Positions 20,784-32,818 are shown, counted from the stretch's first letter. The stretch is DNA of 64,000 nt from Streptomyces tagetis (GCF_018069565.1 NZ_JAGPNL010000009.1:124001-188000); one strand, 5' to 3'. Notes: a model not told the origin generated them from the sequence alone. Numbers and translations are program-made.

Positions 20784-21236
20784 CTACTGCAAGACCAGGA
20801 GGTCCAGCGTGATGGGCCCGCAGCCCAAACGGGCTGCCAGATCTGAAACCGTTGCGCGAACGTAGGGGTAAACCGCCATTTGCACGGTGATACGCCCGAA
20901 TGCGGCGAGCGCTTCCTCACTCGCATCTCCATCCGGGGTGCCCTCTCCTGGAAAGTCGAAGAGGGCACCCACCTGGAGGCCGATTCGCAGGGCATCCTTG
21001 CCGCCCGAGCCCTTGATGGTGAGATCGTGTTCGAAGCGGTACAGCAAGCCGCCCTCCGAACGTCCCACCGTGAGCTTCGTCGAGAGCCCTTCCACGGGCT
21101 GGAGGTGATCAGCAGCCTCTGCGTCGAGCACCTTTGCATGCACCTCAAGGACTCTGATACCCGAGAGGCGAGCTCGTCTGGCAACGCTGAGCGCCTGCTT
21201 CTGCTCATCTTCTGCCACGTCCAGAACGAAAGGCAT
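20784..21236 (-). CDS. SecB-like chaperone (Rv1957 type)
   Basis: A roughly 150-residue protein that fits the SecB fold family. The C-terminal part has GALFDFPGEG, then MAVYPYVRATVSDLAARLG and a closing PITLDLLVL, matching the conserved YPYxR helix and final beta strand of SecB-like proteins such as Mycobacterium tuberculosis Rv1957, the chaperone of a toxin-antitoxin-chaperone module. Actinobacteria lack the classical SecB export route, so a module-specific chaperone role is more likely. ATG 21236 is given; a TTG at 21251 would overlap the upstream stop as TTGA and add five residues. The upstream HTH gene is coupled to it, and both have visibly lower G+C than the surroundings. Confidence 0.72.
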   Translation of the reverse strand: MPFVLDVAEDEQKQALSVARRARLSGIRVLEVHAKVLDAEAADHLQPVEGLSTKLTVGRSEGGLLYRFEHDLTIKGSGGKDALRIGLQVGALFDFPGEGTPDGDASEEALAAFGRITVQMAVYPYVRATVSDLAARLGCGPITLDLLVLQ

Positions 21237-21247
21237 AGTGTCTCGTT

Positions 21248-21904
21248 TCAACCAGCACTTCGAGAAGCCAGCGACTCAGTCGTCACCGACCGCCACGTAT
21301 TCCAGCAGGAAACCCATTCGGCACTCGGGCCATGAGACGCGCTGGGGCGCTGAAACTCGGTGCTCGCCGATTGCGCCGCTGTGATCTCGTAGAACTCAGA
21401 GCGCACATGCTGCTCTCGCGGCATCGTGCCCCATCGAACAAGCCATCCATCGACGACAGCCATTTCGTCCCGACTGAGGTAGCGCTCAGGATCGCCACTT
21501 CCCGGAATGTTCCGATGAAGCCACTCGTTCACGACACCCCATTCCCAGATTCTTTTTCCGTTAGGGGCACCCACCGGCGTCGGAAACGCTGCCCCCTTGT
21601 GGCGCTCACCGTGAATAATCTGGCGAATGCTTTCCCTGCTGCGGTCGGTGCGGCGAGCGATCTCCGAGGCGTCAACCAGGTCGCGATGCATGCGGCAGAC
21701 GACAACGTCGAGCTTGCGCTGGAGCTCCATCGCCGCATTCTTAGCGGCGCTCACTCCGTTGCCGTGGCCATCCATATACAGGGTGATGAGAAAGCGCCCG
21801 AAAGATTCAGCGACCGTTCCGTCGAAGTGCTCGTAGAACGCTTCCTCGACAGCGGCCACGTCGCACGGCGGCTGCACCTCAAAGCTGAGTGCGTAGGTCG
21901 TCAT
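21248..21904 (-). CDS. Helix-turn-helix protein coupled to the SecB-like gene
   Basis: A 218-residue protein I do not recognise by family name. Residues 1-70 form an unassigned alpha/beta domain (MTTYALSFEVQPP..., with AVEEAFYEHFDG and RFLITLYMDG). Residues about 75-105 form a HTH, DASEIARRTDRSRESIRQI, followed by a wing-like GKRIWEWGVVNEWL that resembles helix-turn-helix proteins found beside accessory modules. The C-terminus is polar. GGAGGGGGAG lies 6 nt before ATG 21904. Its stop touches the possible TTG start of the SecB-like gene, so the two form one operon. A GTTGAC-N4-GTCAAC repeat lies just upstream, a possible autoregulatory site. Lower GC suggests acquisition by transfer. Confidence 0.6.
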   Translation of the reverse strand: MTTYALSFEVQPPCDVAAVEEAFYEHFDGTVAESFGRFLITLYMDGHGNGVSAAKNAAMELQRKLDVVVCRMHRDLVDASEIARRTDRSRESIRQIIHGERHKGAAFPTPVGAPNGKRIWEWGVVNEWLHRNIPGSGDPERYLSRDEMAVVDGWLVRWGTMPREQHVRSEFYEITAAQSASTEFQRPSASHGPSAEWVSCWNTWRSVTTESLASRSAG

Positions 21905-21932
21905 CGGCGCTCCCCCTCCGGTCGATGGACCT

Positions 21933-21948
21933 GTTGACGGCTGTCAAC
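21933..21948. promoter_or_regulatory. Inverted repeat upstream of the HTH/SecB-like operon
   Basis: GTTGACGGCTGTCAAC has perfect 6-bp arms around 4 bp, 29-44 bp upstream of the HTH gene start. On the minus strand a TAACAT (-10-like) lies immediately before it, placing the repeat at the transcription start, a usual position for an autorepressor site. Confidence 0.5.
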
Positions 21949-22088
21949 GCTATGTTACGGGAGTTGGCTTTCTCATGCGTATTACTTGGAGCTCATAACA
22001 TGATCTGGAAGTGACCTGGACGGGCGTGACCGGTCGGTCGATTCACCCGTTCGTGACTACGACGACGGCACGCTGTTGATCCAGGCCG

Positions 22089-22298
22089 TCACGGCCTTCG
22101 GTCTCCGACGAACCCTGCCCACGCGTCCCGGGTGACGGCGAGGTGGGGGCCGTCGGGGTGCTTGGAGTCGCGGAGGTGGACGGAGGTGGCGGTCACCGCC
22201 ACCTCGACGCAGTCGTGACCGTCCCCGCTGCTGCTGTAGCTGCTCCTGAACCACGTCAGAGCTGTGACGGGCGGCCGGGGTACCGGGACGTGGTTCAT
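22089..22298 (-). CDS. DUF397 protein (third copy)
   Basis: A 69-residue DUF397 protein with the family core: TWFRSSYSSSGDGHDCVEVAV, SVHLRDSKHPDGPHLAVTRDAWAGFV. DUF397 proteins accompany XRE/DUF5753 regulators in streptomycetes, often affecting development or secondary metabolism; the biochemical role is unsettled. ATG 22298 overlaps the stop of the previous copy by 4 bp (ATGA). It is the last gene of the cluster and has the most diverged N-terminus. Confidence 0.88.
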   Translation of the reverse strand: MNHVPVPRPPVTALTWFRSSYSSSGDGHDCVEVAVTATSVHLRDSKHPDGPHLAVTRDAWAGFVGDRRP

Positions 22299-22516
22299 GC
22301 GCCGGCTTCGGTCCCGTCACCGGCAGCGACGAACTCCGCCCAAGCCGTGCGGGTTACGGCCAGGTGGGGGCCGTCGTGACGCTTGGAGTCGCGGAGGTGC
22401 ACGGAGGTGGCGGTCATCGCCACCTCCACGCAGTCGCTGGGGTTGCTGGTGTCGCTGTAGCTGCTCTTGAGCCAGACCAGAGCGGCGGCTTCCGGGCTTG
22501 CCGGGCGGTGGCTCAT
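22295..22516 (-). CDS. DUF397 protein (second copy)
   Basis: A 73-residue DUF397 protein, VWLKSSYSDTSNPSDCVEVAM then SVHLRDSKRHDGPHLAVTRTAWAEFV. I chose ATG 22516 because it overlaps the upstream stop by 4 bp, as in its neighbours; the frame stays open further upstream, but that part is inside the first copy. It has a longer acidic tail (AAGDGTEAGA) than the other two. Confidence 0.88.
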   Translation of the reverse strand: MSHRPASPEAAALVWLKSSYSDTSNPSDCVEVAMTATSVHLRDSKRHDGPHLAVTRTAWAEFVAAGDGTEAGA

Positions 22517-22719
22517 CCGTCGGCCACCTCCACAAAACGCGCCCACGCGGCCCGGGTGACGGCCAGGTGAGGGCCCTGTGGGTGCTTGGAGTCGCGGACG
22601 TGGACGGAGGCGGGAGTCATCGCCACCTCCACGCAGTCGTTGGGGTCACTGCTGTCGCTGTAGCTGCTCTTGAACCACAACAGTTCGGACCCGCCCACTG
22701 TCGTTGCCTGGTAGCTCAT
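22513..22719 (-). CDS. DUF397 protein (first copy)
   Basis: A 68-residue DUF397 protein, LLWFKSSYSDSSDPNDCVEVAM then SVHVRDSKHPQGPHLAVTRAAWARFV. ATG 22719 overlaps the stop of the XRE regulator gene by 4 bp, so translation is probably coupled. The three copies differ mainly at the N-terminus and after the WxxFV end. Confidence 0.9.
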   Translation of the reverse strand: MSYQATTVGGSELLWFKSSYSDSSDPNDCVEVAMTPASVHVRDSKHPQGPHLAVTRAAWARFVEVADG

Positions 22720-23570
22720 GTCTCCCCCAGCACTTGTTCGATGAAGGCCAGTGACTCCCGCGCGGTCAGAGCCTCGGCCCGGATGATGCCATAGCGCAGT
22801 TCGAGGACCCGCAGTCGGCGGGGATCGGTGACGGGCCGGCTGTCATGGGAGTTGTCCGCCCTTCCGGCCGCCGTGCCGTCACCGAACTTGAGCACCTGGA
22901 TCCGTCCGCCCGTTCCGGGGTGATCTCCGCGAGAGGTCGGCATCACCTGGATGTCGACATTCCGCAGCCGCGCCGTGTCAAGCAGGTGCTCAAGCTGTCG
23001 GCGCAGGACCATTCTGCCGCCGATGGGCCGCCTGAGGGTCACCTCTTCCTGGACAAAGCTGAGTTCGGGAGCGGGGACCCGGTCGAAGATCGCATTGCGC
23101 GCCATCCGCGCGGCGACCGCTCTCTCCAACTCGTCCTCTGTCAGAGCCGGCCGGCTCGTCCCCAGAAGCGCACGGGCGTACTCCTCGGTCTGCAGGATTC
23201 CGTGCAGGTTGTGCGTGGCGTACGACAACAGCTCCACTGCCTGCGACTCCAGCTTCGCCAAGTCCCGCACTCTCTTGGGATAGCGGACCTTCTTCACGTC
23301 CTCCCACGTCGCCGCCAGCAGTCCGCCCGCGTTCAGTACCTCGTCGGCCTTCTCCAGGTACTCGCGGCGGGGGATGCGTTTGCCGCCCTCGACCTTGTAG
23401 ACCAGGTCCTCCCCGTACCCGGCCGCTGTGCCGAAATCGGCCGCCCGCATTCCCGCGGCCTCGCGGCGTAGTCTCAACTGGCGTCCGACCGTGGCGATGA
23501 CCGCCACACCCCATTCGTCGTCCGGGTCGACTTCCCAGCCCGGCTCGTCCGCCTCGCCGTTCACCGGCAT
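22716..23570 (-). CDS. XRE-family regulator with DUF5753 C-terminal domain
   Basis: A 284-residue DNA-binding protein. Residues about 28-85 are a Cro/CI-type HTH (LRLRREAAGMRAADFGTAAG, then YKVEGGKRIPRREYLEKAD). The rest is the DUF5753 domain seen in streptomycete WhiJ/AbaA-orf-like proteins, including YATHNLHGILQTEEYARALL and the QVMPTSRGDHPGTGG segment. Such regulators are usually encoded next to one DUF397 gene that acts as their partner; here three follow. GGAGGGGCGCGG precedes ATG 23570. The four genes overlap by 4 bp each and form one operon. Confidence 0.9.
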   Translation of the reverse strand: MPVNGEADEPGWEVDPDDEWGVAVIATVGRQLRLRREAAGMRAADFGTAAGYGEDLVYKVEGGKRIPRREYLEKADEVLNAGGLLAATWEDVKKVRYPKRVRDLAKLESQAVELLSYATHNLHGILQTEEYARALLGTSRPALTEDELERAVAARMARNAIFDRVPAPELSFVQEEVTLRRPIGGRMVLRRQLEHLLDTARLRNVDIQVMPTSRGDHPGTGGRIQVLKFGDGTAAGRADNSHDSRPVTDPRRLRVLELRYGIIRAEALTARESLAFIEQVLGET

Positions 23571-23690
23571 CCGCGCCCCTCCGTTCCCCGCGTCGTACCG
23601 CGATGTGCGTCACGGTAGGGGCGTGGGCGGTTCGGGTGGCCGGGAAGGGCGCCGGGGTACGCCAACCGGGTGACGGGCCGGTCGGCGCCC

Positions 23691-24914
23691 TCAGCGGTGT
23701 GCCGGTTCCGTCGGGTCGGGGACGTGGGTGGCGATCACGCGTTCGCGGGTGGGGGGCGGTGCGGGGGTGCGGCGGCGGTCCACCGCGTACGACGTGGCCG
23801 CCGCCGCCAGGCCGAGGAGGGCCAGGGCCGTGCCCGCGAGGGCCGGGGAGGTGACGCCGAGGCCGGCGGCGAGCGCGAGGCCGCCGATCCAGGCGCCGGC
23901 GGCGTTGGCGAGGTTGAAGGCGGCCTGGTTGGCGGAGGAGGCCAGAGAGGGGGCGGCCTGCGCCTTCTCCATGACGGTGAGCTGGAGCGGGGAGCCGGTG
24001 GCGAAGGCGGCCGTGCCGAGCAGGAGGACCCCCGCCGCCGCCCCCGCCCGCGTGCTCATCAGCACCGGGAAGAGGGCGAGGACCAGGGCGAGGGCGGCCA
24101 GCCCGCCGAAGAGGGTGCCGCGCAGGCTGTGGTCGGCCAGCCGCCCGCCCAGCAGGTTGCCCACCGTCGCGCCGACCCCGAACAGCGCCAGCAGCAGCGT
24201 CACGCTGGACCCCGCGTACCCGGCGGCCCCGGTCAGCATCGGCGCGATGTAGCTGTACGCGGCGAAGAGCGCGCCGAAGCCGGCGACGGTCGTGCCGAGG
24301 GCCAGCCAGACCGGCAGGGAGCGCAGCGCGGCCAGTTCGCGGCGCAGGCCCGCCCCCGGGGCCGGGGCCTCCTCGCGCGGGACCAGGAGGGCCAGCGCGG
24401 CCGTCGCGCCGACGCCGATGACGCTCACGCCGAGGAAGGCGGCCCGCCACCCCAGGTGCTGGCCGAGGGCGGTGGCCGCCGGGACGCCGACGATGTTGGC
24501 GATGGTCAGCCCGAGGAACATCAGGGAGACGGAGCGGGCCTTGCGCTCCGGCGCGGCCCACCCCGCGGCGACGACGGCGCCGACGCCGAAGAAGGCGCCG
24601 TGCGGCACTCCGCTGACCAGCCGGGCGGCGAACAGCGAGGCGTACCCGGGGGCGAGGGCCGACAGGACGTTGCCCACGACGAAGAGGACCATCAGGGCGA
24701 TCAGGACCGTGCGGCGGGGCAGCTTCGCGGTCGCGGCGGCGAGCACCGGGGCGCCGAGGACCACGCCGAGCGCGTACGCGGAGACGAGGTGGCCGGCGGC
24801 CGGGACCGTGATGCCCAGGTCGTCCGCGACCTCGGGCAGCAGCCCCATCATCACGAACTCGGTCGTGCCGATGCCGAAGGCGCCCACGGCGAGGGCGAGC
24901 AGGGCCAGGGGCAT
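23691..24914 (-). CDS. MFS drug/sugar exporter, DHA1 type
   Basis: A 407-residue transporter with twelve predicted helices. FGIGTTEFVMMGLLPEVADDLGI at the start and the motif-A-like GAPVLAAATAKLPRRTVLI fit the AraJ/YdhP branch of DHA1 exporters, which use the proton gradient. Substrate unknown. The first helix begins at residue 2, so ATG 24914 is the only sensible start, although the nearest ribosome-like site (GAAAGG) lies 13 nt upstream. It stands alone; no regulator is adjacent. Confidence 0.85.
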   Translation of the reverse strand: MPLALLALAVGAFGIGTTEFVMMGLLPEVADDLGITVPAAGHLVSAYALGVVLGAPVLAAATAKLPRRTVLIALMVLFVVGNVLSALAPGYASLFAARLVSGVPHGAFFGVGAVVAAGWAAPERKARSVSLMFLGLTIANIVGVPAATALGQHLGWRAAFLGVSVIGVGATAALALLVPREEAPAPGAGLRRELAALRSLPVWLALGTTVAGFGALFAAYSYIAPMLTGAAGYAGSSVTLLLALFGVGATVGNLLGGRLADHSLRGTLFGGLAALALVLALFPVLMSTRAGAAAGVLLLGTAAFATGSPLQLTVMEKAQAAPSLASSANQAAFNLANAAGAWIGGLALAAGLGVTSPALAGTALALLGLAAAATSYAVDRRRTPAPPPTRERVIATHVPDPTEPAHR

Positions 24915-25073
24915 GAGGGGGCGTGCCTTTCGGGAGCGGGGGTCCGGAGCGGGCCGGCGCGCACGGCGGCCCGGTCGAATGTTCCAATGCGAAACAAAGT
25001 CTCTCAGGGCCGGGTCTCCCCCGGGTGACGCGGAGGTGTCCGGCAGCCGCCCGCACGGCGCCGACCTGGGGGT

Positions 25074-26126
25074 TCAGGAGGTCTCTGTGTCGACCTTCAC
25101 ACGCGCGGCGATCGGCAGGTGGTCGCTTCCGGTCTGCGGGAGGGTCCAACTGCTCACCGGTTCCACACCGGTGATGAGGATCTGGTCGATGCGGGCCATC
25201 GGGAAGGCCGCCGGCCAGCTGAAGCCGAAGCCGTCGCCCGCCGCGCCCTGCGGGGAGCGCAGTTGGGAGGTGATGGCGTTCAGCGCGCGGTCGTTCATGG
25301 TGCCGTTGAGGTCGCCGAGGAGGATCTTGCGCGGCAGCGCCTCGTCGGCGATGGCCTCGCCGAGCGCGTCGGCGCTCTTGTCGCGCTGCCGGGCGGTGAA
25401 CCCGGCCTCCAGCTTCACCCGGACGGAGGGCAGGTGGGCGACGTACACCGCGACGGGTCCGGAGGGGGTGGCGACGGTGGCGCGCATGGCGCGCTTCCAG
25501 CCGAGCTTGATGTCGACCGCCCGTACGTCGCTGATCGGGTACCTGCTCCACAGGCCGACCGTGCCGACCACGGCGTGGTGCTCGTAGGTGGCGGCCAGCG
25601 TCCGTTCGTAGACGGGGACTGCGGACGCCTTCAGCTCCTCCAGGGCGAGCACGTCCGCGCCGGAGGCGGCCACGGAGCGGGCGGTGCCGGACGGGTCGGC
25701 GTTGTCGGCGTTGACGTTGTGGGAGACGACCATGAGGTCGCCTCCGGTGCCGGTCTTGTCGAAGAGGAGGCCGCCGAAGAGGTCCAGCCAGACGGCGACC
25801 GGCAGCACCAGGGCGATCAGCGCCGTGGCCGAGCGGCGGACCAGGGCGATCAGCAGCAGGACCGGCAGGAGCAGCCCGCACCACGGCAGGAAGGTCTCGG
25901 TGAGGCTGCCGAGGTTGCCGACCGCGTTCGGGATGCGCGAGTGCGCGGCCATCACCGCGGCCAGCAGGACGGCCACCGCCGCGGTGAGCAGGCCCCGGCG
26001 CCAGATCCGCCGGTCGCCGCGCCAGCCGGCGGTCATCCGCTGGAGCAGGCGCCGGAACCGGCCCCCCGGGCGCCCGGGGCCCGGACCGCCCCCGTCCGTC
26101 TCCGCCATGTACGCCTGCTGCGCCAT
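25074..26126 (-). CDS. Membrane-anchored endonuclease/exonuclease/phosphatase-family protein
   Basis: A 350-residue protein: a charged cytoplasmic N-terminus of about 45 residues, three transmembrane helices (about 45-115) and an extracellular EEP domain of about 230 residues. The fold's catalytic residues appear as VVSHNVNADN, LALEELKA (metal Glu), LLGDLNGTMND (Asp/Asn) and GSDHLPIAARV (Asp/His). These domains cleave phosphodiesters or phosphomonoesters, and a wall-facing position suggests use of external nucleic acid or phospholipid; this is inference. GAGG lies 8 nt before ATG 26126; ATG 26108 is a second option. Confidence 0.82.
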   Translation of the reverse strand: MAQQAYMAETDGGGPGPGRPGGRFRRLLQRMTAGWRGDRRIWRRGLLTAAVAVLLAAVMAAHSRIPNAVGNLGSLTETFLPWCGLLLPVLLLIALVRRSATALIALVLPVAVWLDLFGGLLFDKTGTGGDLMVVSHNVNADNADPSGTARSVAASGADVLALEELKASAVPVYERTLAATYEHHAVVGTVGLWSRYPISDVRAVDIKLGWKRAMRATVATPSGPVAVYVAHLPSVRVKLEAGFTARQRDKSADALGEAIADEALPRKILLGDLNGTMNDRALNAITSQLRSPQGAAGDGFGFSWPAAFPMARIDQILITGVEPVSSWTLPQTGSDHLPIAARVKVDTETS

Positions 26127-26434
26127 ACCGCTGCCTCACTGCCTGCCGTGCACACCGTCCGCCCCGTGTTCCAGCACCCTAGGCGATGATCGGTTCCGTT
26201 CCCGCCGCCGCGTGACGGCCGTACGGGCACGATGACGTGCGGACCCGCGACGGGGGTTCCGCGGGGGTGCGCCGGGTGGGGCCTCTGTGACAGAACGCGC
26301 ACATTCGCGCCCGTGTTCGCTTCCGGTGGAGGCTCGGAACACGCCCCTAGCCGCGTGGCCGCCGCGGGTGCCACCATGGAGGAGATCCGGGGACGCCGTA
26401 AGGGTGCCTCGAGATGACATGAAGGAGCGTTGCC
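26127..26434. other. Intergenic region upstream of panB
   Basis: A 308-bp divergent spacer with no supported gene. It ends with a good AAGGAG site at 26420-26425 for panB. I saw no riboswitch-like structure. Confidence 0.5.
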
Positions 26435-27310
26435 ATGACGCAGCTTCCGGCTGCCCAGACGCCACAGCGTCCGCCCGCCGACGCCGGGAAGGCGCTGTAC
26501 GGGGGCAAGAGCACCCGCCGCATCACCGTCCGCGACATCGCCGCCGCCAAGGAGCGCGGCGAGAAGTGGCCCATGCTCACCGCGTACGACGCGATGACCG
26601 CGTCCGTCTACGACGAGGCCGGCATCCCGGTGATCCTCGTCGGCGACTCCGCGGGCAACTGTCACCTGGGCTACGAGACCACCGTGCCGGTGACGCTGGA
26701 CGAGATGACCATGCTCTCCGCCGCAGTCGTGCGGGGCACGAGCCGCTGCCTGGTCGTCGCCGACCTGCCCTTCGGCACCTACCAGGAGGGGCCGGCGCAG
26801 GCGCTGCGCTCGGCGATGCGGCTGGTCAAGGAGGCCGGGGCCGGGGCGGTCAAGCTGGAGGGCGGCGAGCGCTCGCACCGGCAGATCGAGCTGCTGGTGG
26901 AGTCCGGCATCCCGGTGATGGCGCACATCGGCCTGACCCCGCAGTCGGTCAACGCCATGGGCTACCGCGTCCAGGGCCGCGGCGAGGAGGCCGCCCAGCA
27001 ACTGCTGCGGGACGCCAAGGCGGTGCAGGACGCGGGCGCCTTCTCGGTGGTGCTGGAGCTGGTCCCGGCCGAGCTGGCCGCCGAGGTGACGCGCACCCTG
27101 CACATCCCGACCGTGGGCATCGGCGCCGGGGCCGGCACGGACGCGCAGGTACTGGTGGGCACCGACATGCTCGGGCTGACCGGCGGCCGGGTGCCGAAGT
27201 TCGTCAGGAAGTACGCCGACCTGCGCCAGGTCATGGGCGACGCGGCGAAGGCGTTCGCCGAGGACGTCGTCGGCGGAACGTTCCCGCAGGAGGAGCACTC
27301 CGTCCACTGA
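26435..27310 (+). CDS. panB: 3-methyl-2-oxobutanoate hydroxymethyltransferase PanB
   Basis: A 291-residue enzyme transferring a hydroxymethyl group from 5,10-methylene-THF to 2-oxoisovalerate, the first committed step to pantothenate and CoA. Diagnostic segments: MLTAYDAMTASVYDEAGI, ILVGDSAGNCHLGYETTVPVTLDEM (metal-binding Asp), KLEGG, IGLTPQSVNAMGGY-like and PTVGIGAGAGTDAQVLV. The N-terminal 30 residues are a species-specific extension before RRITVRDI. AAGGAG lies 9 nt before the ATG; a clear terminator follows. panC and panD are not in the window. Confidence 0.96.
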   Translation: MTQLPAAQTPQRPPADAGKALYGGKSTRRITVRDIAAAKERGEKWPMLTAYDAMTASVYDEAGIPVILVGDSAGNCHLGYETTVPVTLDEMTMLSAAVVRGTSRCLVVADLPFGTYQEGPAQALRSAMRLVKEAGAGAVKLEGGERSHRQIELLVESGIPVMAHIGLTPQSVNAMGYRVQGRGEEAAQQLLRDAKAVQDAGAFSVVLELVPAELAAEVTRTLHIPTVGIGAGAGTDAQVLVGTDMLGLTGGRVPKFVRKYADLRQVMGDAAKAFAEDVVGGTFPQEEHSVH

Positions 27311-27327
27311 TCCACCGCGGTACGACG

Positions 27328-27363
27328 CCGGCCCCGCCGATCTTCCCCCGTCGGCGGGGCCGG
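27328..27363 (+). terminator. Terminator after panB
   Basis: Arms CCGGCCCCGCCGA and TCGGCGGGGCCGG pair perfectly over 13 bp with a 10-nt pyrimidine-rich loop, 18 bp after the panB stop, followed by CCCCTTCC. Confidence 0.85.
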
Positions 27364-27444
27364 CCCCTTCCCGCCCCCGGCGGGCCGGCCGGCTGTCGGC
27401 CGGATGTCGGCGGTTTGTCGGCGGGGCCTGGCACCGTCGTCGTC

Positions 27445-28470
27445 ATGAAGGACATCGACAACGCCCCGACGGCCGCGGACAGCGCGGTCACCGTACGGGG
27501 ACTGGTCAAGCACTACGGCGAGACCAAGGCGCTGGACGGGGTCGACCTGGACGTGCGCGAGGGCACCGTGATGGGCGTCCTCGGACCCAACGGCGCCGGC
27601 AAGACCACCCTCGTACGCATCCTGTCCACCCTCATCACCCCCGACGCGGGCCACGCGGTCGTCGCCGGGTACGACGCCGTGCGCCAGCCGCGCCAACTGC
27701 GCCGGGTGATCGGGCTGACCGGGCAGTACGCCTCCGTGGACGAGAAGCTCCCCGGCTGGGAGAACCTGTACCTGATCGGCCGGCTGCTCGACCTGCCCCG
27801 CAAGGAGGCCCGCGCCCGCGCCGACGAGCTGCTGGAGCGGTTCTCGCTGACCGAGGCCGCCAAGCGGCCCACCGCCACCTACTCCGGCGGCATGCGGCGC
27901 CGGCTGGACCTGGCCGCCTCCATGATCGGCCGCCCGGCCGTGCTCTTCCTCGACGAGCCGACCACCGGGCTGGACCCGCGCACCCGCAATGAGGTGTGGG
28001 ACGAGGTCAAGCGCATGGTCGGCGACGGCGTCACCGTGCTGCTCACCACCCAGTACATGGAGGAGGCCGAACAGCTCGCCACCGAACTGACCGTGGTCGA
28101 CCGCGGCCGGGTCATCGCCGGCGGCGGCATCGAGGAGCTGAAGGCCCGCGTCGGCGGGCGCACCCTGCGCGTCCGCCCCGTCGACCCGGCGCATCTGCGC
28201 CCGCTCGCCGCCTTCCTGGACGAGACCGGCCTCACCGGGCTCGCCACCGCCACGGTCGACACCCGGCGCGACGACGTCCTCGTCCCGATCCTCAGCGACG
28301 AGCAGCTCACCGCCGTGGTCGGCGCGGTCACCGGGCGCGGCATCACCCTCGCCTCCATCACCACCGAACTGCCCAGCCTGGACGAGGTCTTCCTGTCCCT
28401 CACCGGCCACCGCGCCGGCGCCCCGCAGGACTCCGCGCCCGCCGACACCCGCGAGGAGGCCACCGTATGA
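27445..28470 (+). CDS. ABC exporter ATP-binding subunit, DrrA family
   Basis: A 341-residue ATPase of the daunorubicin-resistance (DrrA) type. Walker A GPNGAGKTTLVRI, signature TYSGGMRRRLDLAASM, Walker B AVLFLDEPTTGLDPRTRN, then the extended C-terminal domain used by DrrA-like proteins (after ITTELPSLDEVFLSLTGH). It pairs with the following permease (4-bp ATGA overlap) to export a hydrophobic compound; the substrate is unknown. ATG 27445 lacks an obvious ribosome site. Confidence 0.92.
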   Translation: MKDIDNAPTAADSAVTVRGLVKHYGETKALDGVDLDVREGTVMGVLGPNGAGKTTLVRILSTLITPDAGHAVVAGYDAVRQPRQLRRVIGLTGQYASVDEKLPGWENLYLIGRLLDLPRKEARARADELLERFSLTEAAKRPTATYSGGMRRRLDLAASMIGRPAVLFLDEPTTGLDPRTRNEVWDEVKRMVGDGVTVLLTTQYMEEAEQLATELTVVDRGRVIAGGGIEELKARVGGRTLRVRPVDPAHLRPLAAFLDETGLTGLATATVDTRRDDVLVPILSDEQLTAVVGAVTGRGITLASITTELPSLDEVFLSLTGHRAGAPQDSAPADTREEATV

Positions 28471-29288
28471 GCGCCGCCACCCTGACCGCCCCGACGAACG
28501 CGCCCGACGCCCGCATCCCGCTCCGCGCGCACCTGCGGCACACCGGCGCCCTGGTCCGGCGCAACCTGCTGTGGATCCGGCAGGACCCGGAGTCGATGTT
28601 CGACGCCCTGCTCTTCCCGATCGTCTTCACGCTGCTGTTCGTCTACGTCTTCGGCGGCTCCATCGGGCAGGCGCTCGGCGGCGGCCAGGACCAGTACGTG
28701 CAGTACGTGGTGCCCGGACTGATGGCCATGATGGGCATGAACATGGCCATGGGGGTCGGGACCGGGTTCAACACCGACTTCAACTCCGGGGTGATGGACC
28801 GCTTCCGGTCCCTGCCCATCGGGCGCGGCTCGGTGCTCTTCGCCAAGATCGCGGTGGAGCTGCTGCGGATGCTGTTCGCCACGGCGGTGCTGATGATCGT
28901 CGCCGTGCTGGTCGGCTTCGAGATCACCGACTGGCCGGGGCTGCTGGCCTCGGTGGGCCTGTCCGCGGTCTTCGGCTCGTCCGTGATGTGGGTCTTCCTC
29001 ACCCTCGGCGTGGTGATGAAGAGCGCCCAGTCGGTGCAGGCGATGGGCTTCCTGGTGCTGATGCCGCTCCAGTTCGGCTCGTCCATCTTCGCCCCGCCCG
29101 GCTCCATGCCGGGGTGGCTGGAGGCGTTCACCCGCTACAACCCGCTCTCCACCCTGGCGGACGCCGCGCGCGGGCTGATGACGGGCGGCCCGGTCGCCCA
29201 CAACCTGTGGATCACCCTCGGCTGGTCGGTGGCGCTCACCGCGGTGATGGCGCCGGTCGCCATCCACAAGTTCCGTACGAAGAGCTGA
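28467..29288 (+). CDS. ABC-2 type exporter permease, DrrB family
   Basis: A 273-residue permease with six predicted helices and a cytoplasmic N-terminus. LLFPIVFTLLFVYVFGGSIG and FIFAPPGSMPGWLEAFTRYNPL-like text (here SIFAPPGSMPGWLEAFTRYN) are DrrB/ABC-2 signatures. Start ATG 28467 overlaps the ATPase stop. Self-resistance or general efflux role; no biosynthetic genes are adjacent. Confidence 0.92.
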   Translation: MSAATLTAPTNAPDARIPLRAHLRHTGALVRRNLLWIRQDPESMFDALLFPIVFTLLFVYVFGGSIGQALGGGQDQYVQYVVPGLMAMMGMNMAMGVGTGFNTDFNSGVMDRFRSLPIGRGSVLFAKIAVELLRMLFATAVLMIVAVLVGFEITDWPGLLASVGLSAVFGSSVMWVFLTLGVVMKSAQSVQAMGFLVLMPLQFGSSIFAPPGSMPGWLEAFTRYNPLSTLADAARGLMTGGPVAHNLWITLGWSVALTAVMAPVAIHKFRTKS

Positions 29289-29297
29289 CGGGCGGGC

Positions 29298-32603
<3,306 letters not shown>

Positions 32604-32818
32604 CGCCCGCGTCGCGCCCGGTCACGGGGTTTCCGCGGTGCGGCGCCCGGCGGGGCGGTCCGGGGACGCACGGCGCTGCCACGCTCGCGGAGTTCCCGGC
32701 GCCCCCTTCGCCCCTCCGCCCCCGCGCCCCGGCGCTTTTGCGCGCCCCCGGCCCTCGCCCCGCCCCGGCCGGGCCGGTACCGTCGTCGGGCCCCGGTCCG
32801 TAGCTCAGGAGCCCGCCC

